From Gigaspora margarita (taxonomy: Eukaryota > Glomeromycota > Glomeromycetes > Diversisporales > Gigasporaceae), in contig WTPW01000678.1 in NCBI GenBank assembly GCA_009809945.1, positions 28,797 through 92,796 on the forward strand: a DNA stretch of 64,000 nt, in the 5' to 3' direction. The notes beneath the pieces are model-generated. The model was not told where the DNA came from. It searched no databases and worked only from the letters and a program-made list of their open reading frames with translations. Shown piece by piece: positions 22,626 to 32,519 of the stretch. Position numbers and translations under genes: made by a program. Numbering within the stretch: position 1 is the stretch's first letter; each line of letters starts with the position of its first letter.

Positions 22626-23150
22626 TAGTAAATTACTTTATTGCTTACTTATCTCATTCATTTATTATTTATATTGAAACCATTTATTTTTTAACAACTC
22701 AATTTATATTACTTATTTCATTCATTGATTATTATTTATATTGAAACCATTTATTTTTTAACCAACTCAATTTATATTACTTATTTCATTCATTGATTAT
22801 TATTTATATTGAAATTATTCATTTTTTAACAAATTCAATTTATAACCTACCTTTCTTTTCATTATTATTTACAATATATTGGAATCATTCATTTTTTAAC
22901 AAGCTCAATTTATAGCTTACTTATTCTTTCATTATTATTTATATTGAAATCATTCATTTTTATTTACAATATATTGGAATCATTCATTTTTTAACAAGCT
23001 CAATTTATAGCTTACTTATTCTTTCATTATTATTTATATTGAAATCATTCATTTTTAACAATTTCAATTTATAGCTTACTTATTTACGTTGAAATCATTC
23101 ATTTACATTTTTTTTTTTTTTTTTTTTTTTTTTTAGTACTTTTTTTTTTT
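22626..23150. repeat. ~70-bp tandem satellite ending in a poly-T tract
   Basis: About seven copies contain TTATTATTTATATTGAAA, CATTTATTTTTTAAC and CTCAATTTATA. Early copies are 68-72 bp; one later copy has an internal duplication. A T-run follows at about 23108-23150. Confidence 0.85.
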
Positions 23151-23462
23151 TACAATTGTCAACATATTATAGTAAGCACCAATTAAATTATACATTTTTA
23201 TGGCTCTGAATTCTAAATTAAGTTTGAATAATATACTATTATCATCCATGGTTTACGATTTAAATGATGAATACAATTCATTGCATCTGATTGGACCGCA
23301 TAACGCATTGCTTATTTTTTTACATATCACTGCATCACACCTTATATATACGATAATCCTTGCCGTGATTTGACTATTGCGTATGTTTGTACACATGAGC
23401 ATAGATTCTTTAAATCTACGGACACCTACCAATTAACGTGATTTTGTACCTAAGTTTATAGA

Positions 23463-23573
23463 TGCCTGGCGAAACTAATTTTGCCTTGACGAAATGACGA
23501 AACCATAAGTTTCGTCAAGTTTCGTCAATGACGAAACTTATGGTTTCGTCAGGTTTCGTCATTTCGCCAGGCA
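23463..23573. repeat. 111-bp hairpin built of TTTCGTCA units
   Basis: The ends TGCCTGGCGAAA and TTTCGCCAGGCA are exact inverses. The interior is made of GACGAAAC/GTTTCGTC units in both orientations. It is a miniature of the subterminal-repeat architecture seen in larger elements here. 23151-23462 and 23574-23890 show no gene. Confidence 0.8.
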
Positions 23574-23891
23574 TCACTACCTAAGTTAGGGTGTTTTAGG
23601 TAGGTACAAAAATTACCCGAATTGGTAAGTGTTCACATGAAATGGTAGGTGCCCATAATCTTACTCCTAACATCCGTCTCAAATTTAACATGATCAGTAC
23701 TATAAAATCTGATGTGCAAAATAAAAGTTTGGAATCAAGTAATTTATAGATGCTATAATATATGATAGTAAAAACTTGATTTGGGCATAAATACCGGTGG
23801 CTAGATGCAAATTTTCGCATATATTCGATAGATATTTAAAATTTCCTATTTTTCTTCGTAGAATTTTTAAAATTTTTGCATGATGATCACT

Positions 23892-24281
23892 AAGGCCACA
23901 CAAAGTTGATTTTTTCTTTTTGTATTACCCGCCGACCCTTTTTCCAATTTCTCAATTTTTTTTATTTTTTGTTTTTTTTTTTTTAGATCCCAATTGTGCC
24001 AATTGATCGATTTTTGACATTTTTCCCGCCATTCTCATCCGGTGTCACCCGATAGAAACCTTAATAATTTTCCATAATGGTCCGATAGGACTGACAGAAA
24101 AAATATGCATGGCGACCCTATTTTTGATTCATTGCCGTGAAAAATGGAAAATTAACCTAGATGTGAACATTTTCTATAAATTTACAGTTAATTAAAAAAA
24201 AACAAAAATCTGACCTACGGACCCATGTTTTCAGATTCCATATAATGCAACCGAAAAATCAACTTTGCGTGGCCTAAAGGT
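23892..24281. mobile_element. MITE family D (GGCCACACAAAGTTGATT ends), copy 1
   Basis: TIRs of about 25 bp, AAGGCCACACAAAGTTGATT and its inverse at 24255-24279, flanked by TAA. A TAA/TTA target and GGCC start are compatible with PIF/Harbinger-type MITEs. Related copies: 25385-26221, 31586-32512, 38740-38920. Confidence 0.7.
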
Positions 24282-25384
24282 GCAGAAGTTGTGCATCAGA
24301 ATAGAATATTAGCAATTTCAGAATCAGCTTAAGTTGATTAAAATTTAGTTTAAGTTGAAATGAAATTTCAAGACCACACAAACATTTAAAGAATTTAGAC
24401 TAAAAGTTGATTCTGGATCCACTTAGCGCATATTAAATTTTAAAACTAAAAGCATTTCTCTAACCATAACACTAACCCGAACTTTTAAGCCATTTTTTCT
24501 GCACCACAAACCTATCACACATTTCTAAAATGTATCGATATATCTAATCATGAATTTTGCATGTAATCTATTACTATTGGTTTTTAAGAGCATGATCAAA
24601 TTTGACAACTATGATCAAATCTTATCGTTATACTACTAAATGAAGATTATCAGGTTATGGCTTGGACAGTACAGTAAATAGTTTATTTTTTTGTCATATC
24701 AAAAAGCAAGATTCAATTGTGTGGAAAACTCTTATATATTAACATCCCATAATAAAACTATCATCCGTCATGAATGTCCTGTACATTTTTACTGATCATT
24801 TTTATTATATGAAAATAAGATGATTTACTGTATTTCTAACTACGGAAATTTAGTCTCATGGCCATGGGAGAACATCTGATTCTGATATTTCAGAATACAA
24901 TTAGCAGATCAAGTCAATTAATAAACCTTTAGAAGCAATTTTTTGGTTAACTATGAACAGTGGTTCTATTTGCCCCTGATAAAGGATGATTCGTAATTGT
25001 TGTAAAGAATGAATTTCATTATTTTTCGTATAATAATTCATGACATGGGATAGGATTGTGATCACATTTTTTATTACCCTAGCGTTAAAAGACAAGAGTA
25101 ATGATTATTATTAAATTTGAATATTTGATGGGGTGTAAAATACCCTATCGAAAAGCATTCACGTATGTGATATATTATAATTTGCATTAGCAGTAGCGCT
25201 AGAGATTAAACTTTATTGAATCTTTATTGAGAATGAGCGCGTACATCAATGTGATTGATGTATATACCGAGACGGGATATGTTCCCAGAAATTCAAGTAA
25301 TGGCGCAGGTTACCTCCGTCACCGGTTGAATTCACAATGCGTAGCATCAGCCGGTAGGCCTCAATGAGAAGTTTAAGCTACCAT
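24282..25384. other. Gene-free 1.1-kb stretch
   Basis: Base composition is slightly less AT-rich than the surroundings at 25130-25370. A 64-codon minus-strand frame (24901-25095) matches no family that I recognise. No TIR or repeat was found. Confidence 0.45.
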
Positions 25385-26221
25385 AAGGCCACACAAAGCT
25401 AATTTTTCGTTTTGCATAACCTGGAGTTCCAAAATTTCAGTCTGCGGGTTGGATTTTTTTTATTTTTTTAATTACTTTAATTGATGATCCGCCACAAATC
25501 GATAGTGTGATCATAGTGTAACGTGACGCAAATCACTATGTAAATCCTATAATATAGGAATATTTTTGGTGACCTAAGGAAAACTTAGAAAACTTTTTTT
25601 CTTACTAAGTTAATAAGTCATGTCTAGATCATCGAAATCGGGCCAGTAGATGATGAGATATCTTCAAAAAACGATTGGTCGACTATATAAAATTTCGTGT
25701 AAACAAACCTATTGTTTACATATAGTCNGCCAANCNTTTTTNNAAGGNATCTNATCATCTAATNGTCNGATTTNNATGATCTAACTACCATTAGACTCGT
25801 CTCGATGTGCTCTACAATTTTCACTTAGTAGTCATGACTCATTGACTTAGTAAAAAAAAAGGTTTACTTTGGGTGGGCAAAAAAATTCCTACATTTTAGG
25901 ATTTACATATCAACAAATAGTAAGGATCTGCGTCACGTTACACTATGATCACATGGCGGATCATCAATTAAATTAATAAATTCGTATTCATATATAAGGC
26001 CACACAAAATTTATTCTTGTTTTGCATAATTTGGAATTAGAAAATTTGGAAAATTTTTTTTCTGACCTATCGGGTAATTTCAAAAATTAAGGCACCGGAT
26101 AATTTATGAAAAAAAAACTAAATAGCAAAAATGGAATGGCACAATTGGAACTTAAAAAAAAAAAATTGTTTTTTTGAAACATTTGGATGCAAAACAAAAA
26201 ATTAACTTTGCATGACCTTAA
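25385..26221. mobile_element. MITE family D, copy 2, with an inserted foldback
   Basis: Begins AAGGCCACACAAAGCTAATT and ends with the inverse form TTAACTTTGCATGACCTTA. A second internal GGCCACACAAAATTTATT start at 26002 suggests two overlapping copies. The hairpin 25478-25975 occupies its left half. Scattered N bases lie at 25728-25777. Confidence 0.6.
25478..25975. mobile_element. ~500-bp foldback with the shared core
   Basis: Outer arm ends ATTGATGATCCGCCA and its inverse TGGCGGATCATCAATTAA, then AGTGTAACGTGACGCA and its inverse. Each arm (about 25615-25680 and 25745-25830) carries the core containing GATCTAACTACCATTAGACT. Several uncalled bases fall near the hairpin tip, where sequencing is expected to fail. 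Confidence 0.75.
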
Positions 26222-26261
26222 GCTGCTTTAAGATTTTTTTAAAAAACTTTCTTTTTTTTGG

Positions 26262-26565
26262 TTGAAGATATCTTTGCATCCATCTAATTAATTTCAATAA
26301 AATTTTTTTATCTATTTATAAAGTTCTGGAAGATTAAATAAAAAATTTTTGTCAAAATTAGTCGGATAGGTGCATGATATCTTCAAAGTTTTAAAATTTT
26401 AAAAATGTTAGAAGTCAACAAAGATTTTTTTTAAAACGTTGATCGAAGATATCTCCCAACTGACCAATTTTTTGATTTATTTTTGCTTTAATTCTGCTAA
26501 ACTGTAGAATTAAGGTAAAAAAAAAATTTTTATCAAAACTGGTCAGGTGGCAGTGTTCAATATCT
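26262..26565. repeat. Two diverged AAGATATC hairpin units
   Basis: 26262-26385 and 26440-26565 each start GAAGATATCT and end inversely near GATATCTT, with ATTTTTTTAT-type inner arms. They are diverged versions of the units in the palindrome that follows. Confidence 0.6.
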
Positions 26566-26728
26566 TTGAAAAATTTTTACTATAAAAACAATTGCCATCC
26601 AATAGAAATTCATCAAAATGATGTTCATCACGTGATCTGCAATTTTTTTAGGAAATTGTTAAAATACACTTAAACAACTCAGCCTGTGTTTTGCTCAAAA
26701 GTCACATGAATGTTGTGTCTGTAGTGCA

Positions 26729-27810
26729 AATCTTACGTTTTTGATACTCCTGCACTTACTTTTTTGATACCGATCGACATGAAAATCCCAGTAAAAATAA
26801 GAATTTTCAAAATTTTGAACAAAGATATCTTGGCAACCATAAGACCAAATTTGGTAAAACTTTTTTTATTTGAATTCTATAGCTTCATAGAATTCAAATA
26901 AAAAAAAATCATCGAATTTAGTCAATTGGTTTGAGTTATCTTCGCTCAAAGTCAGAGAAAATCAAAATGCCTATCAAAATAGAAGCTGCGCCAAATTTTT
27001 TATCTAACTTTGAGCGAAGATACCTCGACAACTATCTGACCAAATTTGATAAAACCTTTTTTTTGAATTCTATAGCTTCATATAATTCAAATAAAAAAAT
27101 TTTTATTGTATTTAGTCAAGTAGTTGTCAAGATATCTTCGCTCAAAGTCAAAACTATCAAAATAGAAGCTGCACCAAATTTTTTTCTAAATTTGAGCAAA
27201 GATATCTTGACGACTATCTAACCAAATTCGATAAACTTTTTTTGTATGAATTTTATAAAGCCATAGAATTCAAATAAAAAAGTTTTATCGAATTTGATTA
27301 TATGTTCGTCAAGATATCTTTGCTCAAATTTATAAAAAAATTTGGTGCAGCTTCTATTTTGATAGTTGTTTTGATTTTTTTCTAACTTTGAGCGAAGATA
27401 TCTTGACAACCACTTGACTAAATTCGATAAAAATTTTTTTATTTGAATTATATGAAGCTATAGAATTCAAAAAAAAAATGTTTTATCAAATTTGTTCAGA
27501 TGGTTGTCAAGATATCTTTGCTCAAAGTTAGATAAAAAATTTAGCGCAGCTTCTATTTTGATAGGCGTTTTGATTTTCTCTGACTTTGAGCGAAGATAAC
27601 TCGACAAACAATTGACTAAATTCGATAAATTTTTTTATTTGAATTTTATGAAGCCATAGAATTCAAATAAAAAAAGTTTTACCAAATTTGGTCTTATGGT
27701 TGCCAAGATATCTTTGCTCAAAGTTTTGAAAATTCTTATTTTTACTAGGATTTTCATATTGATCAGTATCAAAAAAGTAAGTGCAGGAGTATCAAAAATG
27801 TAAGATTTAC
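26729..27810. repeat. 1.08-kb palindrome made of five palindromic units
   Basis: The outer arms AAATCTTACGTTTTTGATAC (26729) and its inverse (to 27810) are near-perfect, centred at ~27270. Inside are five ~130-bp units centred near 26885, 27068, 27255, 27455 and 27655. Each is a hairpin from AAGATATCTT through TTGAATTCTATAGCTTCATA to AAGATATCTT. They are separated by spacers with AAAATAGAAGCTGCGCCAAA. Short ORFs here are by-products. Confidence 0.85.
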
Positions 27811-28196
27811 GCCTGTAGTAGGCCCCTCCAGGCAGGGACATGGAATAATATCGATTTGCATTGATAATATATAAACTGATATTTTTAGGCCAAATTATAG
27901 GTAAAATCGATATTTTTGCTATTTGTAATGTCATGTAACATTATGAATTTCGGGCAAAATTTAGATATAATTTGGGCTGGGCAATATAAATTTGGAAATT
28001 GGGATAAAATCAACACCTAAAAAGTTTCAAATTTCAAGATCAGGTGTAATGTAGCATGATCATGAAAATTCAAAACAAACGTTCGTTTTGTCAAAAATCG
28101 CTTATCTGTTATAGCTCAAAATTTAGCCTATAAAAGGGCCTTCTGCGCATTAGTAAAAAATTGTCCTTGCAAAATTTTGATATATATAGTACCTTC

Positions 28197-28866
28197 AGAA
28201 CCCCGAACAATCTATGTAATGTCATATTTGAAAAATCGCTAACAGAGGGCCATTTTTTTAAAAAGGTTATATTTGAAAAGTAGGTATTGGGTAAAAAGGT
28301 TATATTTGAAAATGGATAATGGGCAAAATGAGTATATTTGAAAGAATGGTAACAGAGTAATTTTTTCAAATATTATATTTGAAAAGTGGTAATAGGAATG
28401 GTAAGTGGTTTTTTTTAGAGAGCGTTGGGTCCGGTTTTTTTTTTTGTTTTTTTGTTTTTTTTTTTGTTTTTTTTTTTTTTNNNNNNNNNNNNNNNNNNNN
28501 NNNNNNNNNNNNNNNNNNNNNNNNNNNNNNNNNNNNNNNNNNNNNNNNNNNNNNNNNNNNNNNNNNNNNNNNNNNNNNNNNNNNNNNNNNNNNNNNNNNN
28601 NNNNNNNNNNNNNNNNNNNNNNNNNNNNNNNNNNNNNNNNNNNNNNNNNNNNNNNNNNNNNNNNNNNNNNNNNNNTTTTTTTTTTAGAGAGCATTGGGTC
28701 GAAAACTTTTTTTTTTGAAAGCTTACATTTCGAAAATTGGAAACAAATCCAAAGTTGGTACCTGATATTTGAAATGTAGCTGATATATACCAAAGTAGAA
28801 CCACTAACAGAAAAAATTTTTACTATGATCCTCAAATATAACCTCATATAGATTATTCGGGGTCTT
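28197..28866. mobile_element. hAT-like element, exact 8-bp target duplication, contains the gap
   Basis: GTACCTTC is exactly repeated at 28189-28196 and 28867-28874. TIRs: AGAACCCCGAACAATCTATG and the inverse of AAGACCCCGAATAATCTATA. The ~30-bp repeat GGTTATATTTGAAAA occurs about six times at 28225-28410 as subterminal repeats. Removing it restores the module CCTTGCAAAATTTTG...CTAACCC of the host element. Confidence 0.85.
28481..28675. other. Assembly gap (195 N)
   Basis: A run of N between two T-rich tracts, each adjoining an AGAGAGCRTTGGGTC copy (28417 and 28685). The duplicated motif and poly-T suggest a collapsed tandem repeat. Frames running through it are artefacts. Confidence 0.95.
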
Positions 28867-29084
28867 GTACCTTCTAACCCAACTTAGTAACAAGACCCTA
28901 ACCCTAACTAAACAAAACAAAATTTTACTTCGACGTAACTTTTTTGGGTAGCATTCTACTCTAGTAAAATTTGAACTCGAAGTGTCAGAAAGTTTCAGAA
29001 AAAGCCAATATCAGTAGTGGATTATTGATTACGTTATATGCATATTGCATTTTAATTGGTTCGTTTAATGTAAATCGATATGTA

Positions 29085-30325
29085 CCATATTACCACAAAA
29101 TAATGCACACCTGCATGGTGATTTGATCACCTGTGTGCTATTTTGAGTGCACGCATGTGCGCTATTTTGAAGTAACCCAATTTTTTAAGCAAATATATAT
29201 AAGATATTCAAAGTAGTGCCCATGTGGAGTATATGACTATTTATTTGAAAATGAAAAGCCTGTCAATGAAGTGATAGGGTGATCATTATTGTGAGATCAG
29301 ATGACTTTATGACCGATTATGTACAGATTTTGTTATGTATCCTTTTATGGTTATTCTTTGATTATTGTTGTGAGATTTTGTAACTTGTATTTACAGGTAA
29401 TTTAAGATTTGCATATGATTTTAAATTTACATGGTTATGATTGTTAGATCAGTAATAGAGGAATGGTTGTGGCCAAGTATGAACCAGTGATACAGGAGGA
29501 GTATTTAAGGCCAAGAATCTAGTGAAGAAGGTTATTTTTCTTTTCACTATCACTCGCCTTGTGAAGGCTGGATCTATCTCCCTCCCTTACCCACCTGAAT
29601 TTAAGCAAGCAGTATTGTTTTTTTTGTTATACCAGGCTCCACGGCTGCATTAGTAGTCAAGGACCTGTTGAGTACCTGGCTTCACGGCTGCAAGTGGCAG
29701 TACAAGGACCAGAGGTAGTTGGCTCTGTGGCTGCAAGTGGCAGTGCAAGAACTAGTTGTTGTATTTGGCTCTATGACTGCGAGTGGCAGTGCAAGGACCA
29801 GTTGTTGTATTTGGCTCCATAGCTGCAAGTAGCAGTGCAAGGACCAGTTGCTGTATTTGGCTCATGGCTGCAAGTGGCAGTGCAAGGACCATAAGAATGA
29901 ACCTCACTCAAATTGGCAGGAACATAGTTACTGATTCTCTTTACAGCTATGGAAAGATTTGATAGTTTCCCTCTATATGAAGGCATTTTATCTGTGAATA
30001 GTTTCAGATCATCTCTTTATCTAGGGACAGACAGAGCATTATAGGTGTCCCTTTCATTTGCTGTTGTGATGAATATATGTATCAGTAGTGGGAAATGTGA
30101 TTATATATTAGAGCTGCCAAGGGTAGCGAACCCTTATCCCATATGTTTTCCAGATATGTTAAATAAAGTTATTCAGTTTTTTTGAATAAAGTCAAATGAT
30201 CGAGCTATATATGGTGCGTGCTATTTCGGGACGCGTATGGGCATTATTTTGAAACCCAGTATACTATTTTTAGAAGATGCGATTTTTAAAATAATGCTCT
30301 TGATCGTTATTTTGCGGTAATACAG
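29085..30325. mobile_element. 1.24-kb TIR element flanked by TA
   Basis: The ends CCATATTACCACAAAATAAT and the inverse of CTGTATTACCGCAAAATAAC are each bordered by TA (29083-29084, 30326-30327), as in Tc1/mariner-type insertion. Subterminal units resemble GCATTATTTTGAA. The interior contains a 46-bp minisatellite at 29634-29892. No transposase is recognised. Confidence 0.65.
29634..29892 (+). repeat. ~46-bp minisatellite, 5-6 copies
   Basis: The unit contains GGCTGCAAGTGGCAGTGCAA followed by GGACCAGTTGTTGTATT. It is GC-richer than its surroundings and lies in the TA-flanked element. The 71-codon minus frame through it reflects the repeat. Confidence 0.85.
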
Positions 30326-30671
30326 TATATATTATTGGCCAAAAATTGGGGAATAATATAATTTGGCAAATAATCACATGCTGCTCTGTGGCACATATAG
30401 CCAATCATTTGTCAAATTACCGAATTCACCAATTTGCCCAATAATGGTGTTATCTGGCAATTTATGATCATTGATTGGTAGGAAGTTACCCGCTGAGTTT
30501 TAATTTGAATAAACATGATTATGTAATTATATATAAAAAAATAACAGTAAGAAATTTTTTCATGATCATATGAGTTTGTCAGATAAAATCAATATTTTTA
30601 ACCAAATCGATCGATATATTGGCAAAATCAAATCGATATTATTCCCCGTCCCTGCCTCCAGGAGTCTAGAC

Positions 30672-31025
30672 CAGGGATGATAATTTTATGCAACTTACAT
30701 AAAACTGCATAAACTGCATAATATGATTGATAATGCATAATAAGTTAGATTTGCCGCATAATGCTGCATAAAGTATGTTGCTATTAAGTAATCCTCGCTC
30801 TTTAAGTATAATTCCAAAGTTCCAAATAGAAAATCAATCAACATAAATTACGAGCAAGGTCGAGAAAAAAATTTGATAAAGTTCTGAAGTATTCCGAATG
30901 ATGGGTTCAGTACTAAACCTCCGTGTGTTATGGCAAAAACGTAGCATAATCAAGTATAAATAAAAAAATGTGTGCGCATCAAGGTGCATAATTTAATGGT
31001 TTATTGCAGCATAAAATCGTCCCTG
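30672..31025. mobile_element. 354-bp hAT MITE, exact 8-bp target duplication
   Basis: GTCTAGAC is repeated at 30664-30671 and 31026-31033. TIRs: CAGGGATGATAATTTTATGC and the inverse of CAGGGACGATTTTATGCTGC. Subterminal TGCATAA or GCATAATGC units lie at both ends; the same unit builds the ends of element 39241-40596. It inserted one base beyond the duplication of the 2.8-kb hAT. Confidence 0.9.
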
Positions 31026-31033
31026 GTCTAGAC

Positions 31034-31380
31034 ACTTTTGCAGTAACGTGACCATCACGTGGTGAGTGTCATTCAGATTAACATTTTGACTTTAAGCTAA
31101 GGTTAGGGTTAGAGTTTGTATATATAGACATAAAAGGCCACTATCTATAAGTAAAATCACATTTCAGACATTTTTATGTAGTTTTTAAGGCTGATTTAAA
31201 CACTAGTTTTGAGTATTATTGCTCTTGTCTCCTTTTTTCTTCTTGTACACGTGTTTTGTTTTGATGTCAGACTGATTCGGGAAGATCAAAATTTATGTTC
31301 GCTGATTGGTTAATTCTCATGTGCCATGTTATATTACTGCAAAAGTGTTTAGATCCCTGGTGTGGTTGCCTATAGTAGGT
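31034..31380. mobile_element. Right part of an older foldback that received two hAT insertions
   Basis: ACTTTTGCAGTAACGTGACC at 31034 pairs with the inverse TTACTGCAAAAGTGTTTAGA at 31335-31354. Further right, GCCTATAGTAGG pairs with CTGTAGTAGGC at 27813-27823, left of both hAT elements. The original element thus spanned about 27813-31380 before the insertions. Telomere-like GGTTAGGGTTAG is at 31101-31112. Confidence 0.6.
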
Positions 31381-31585
31381 GTTCAGGATAATGATGCGAA
31401 GTTAGCCAAATTACGCATGCGACAAATCATATAGATTATGAATTTTGGGTTATTAGCCAATAAAAATTCCAAAAGTATATCAAGTCAGGTGATTACAGTC
31501 ACGTAGTCGAATCAGTTTATAACCAATCAATTTTTGTTCACATGCTGCATGAAAATGAGCGGATTATGAGCAAATCATGTGCATA

Positions 31586-32512
31586 TTAATTATACCGCCA
31601 CACTAGTTGATTTTTCGTTTTGCATTACCTGCTGATCTATTTTTTTTTTAACGTTTTACAACTGAGACCATGCCTCCGTTCCGTTTATTAATTAATAAAA
31701 TTACATATTAAATATGTATACATATAATAGGTACAACATTAATAGGAGGGGAAGAAAGGCTCAGGCTACTTTACCCGAGGCCTAAAGTTAGCTATGGTAG
31801 GACAACTAGTCCTATATAGTCTTAATTTCCAAGTTTTAACCCCGGACTTCGGAATCCTACCGACCAACCTGGCCCTAGTCTCCGGAAAACGCCACCAGGA
31901 GTTCGTGACATGATCTTTACTACGTCTCGTGACTTCGGTTAGACAAATCGTCGATCCAAACTAACAAGTTAAGCCACACTAGATTTGTTACACCAATTAC
32001 TTCATTAAGTCCATCCGTAGATGTCCCGGGTCCCTGGTTCCGCGGTGTTGCACTTCCCTAATAAGAATTAGCGTTCGCCGCCAATGGGACTCGAACCGGC
32101 AATCTTACGATTTGTGACCTCAGAGCGTAACCGCTACGCTATCGGACCCGAGGTCGCTGATCTATTTTTTGAAATATAAATATTTTTATTTTTATTGTTT
32201 ATTTTTTTTTTAGATCCCAATCGTTGCAATTATTCAATTTTTGGCATTTATTTTTTCCCGCTATTTTCATACGGTATCATCTGGTAGAGACCTTAATTTT
32301 CCTTATTTGTCTGATAGGATTGACAGAAAAAATATGACTGCTTACCCAATTATTTGATTCTTCATTGTGCAAAATGAAAAATTAACTTTGCATAGCCTTA
32401 GATGTGAATATTATTCTATTAATTTATGGTAAATTAAAAAAAAACAATCTGACAGACCATCCTAAGTTTTCAGATTGCAAAACAAAAAATCAATTTGGTG
32501 TGCTCTAAAATT
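31586..32512. mobile_element. MITE family D, copy 3, split by SINE B
   Basis: Begins CCGCCACACTAGTTGATTTT with TTTTGCATTACC and ends with the inverse AAATCAATTTGGTGTGCTC. Its interior at 32330-32460 is shared with 23892-24281 (AGATGTGAA...TCTGAC order). The SINE at 31647-32155 interrupts it. Confidence 0.7.
31647..32155 (-). mobile_element. tRNA-derived SINE B with 15-16-bp target duplication
   Basis: GCTGATCTATTTTTT is repeated at 31631 and 32156. On the minus strand the head has a perfect A box TAGCGTAGCGG (32131-32141) and B box GGTTCGAGTCC (32087-32097), with tRNA-like spacing. The T-rich left end is the tail. GC is much higher than its surroundings and the boxes are intact, suggesting a recent insertion. 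Unrelated in body sequence to SINE A. Confidence 0.88.
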
Positions 32513-32519
32513 CAGAAGT

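Larger units (their letters stand above)
27833..30654. mobile_element. 2.8-kb hAT element, exact 8-bp target duplication
   Basis: CCTCCAGG is repeated at 27825-27832 and 30655-30662. The ends CAGGGACATGGAATAATATC and the inverse of CAGGGACGGGGAATAATATC are typical hAT termini (CAGGG). The interior holds a second hAT insertion (28197-28866), a TA-flanked TIR element (29085-30325) and a module with telomere-like repeats. No transposase frame is seen. Confidence 0.85.

Noticed and set aside
22626-23150. Possible CRISPR-like array (repeats ~70 bp)
   Set aside because: Direct tandem satellite with no unique spacers, eukaryotic context.
26729-27810. Repeat-protein genes in the palindrome
   Set aside because: Frames follow the hairpin units on both strands equally and contain no start context or domain.
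28239-28847. Long open frames through the N run
   Set aside because: Open only because N codons cannot be stops; flanks are poly-T low complexity.
32075-32150. Functional tRNA gene on the minus strand
   Set aside because: Pol III boxes are intact, but it is the head of a 509-bp SINE with target duplications and no convincing acceptor stem pairing was seen.
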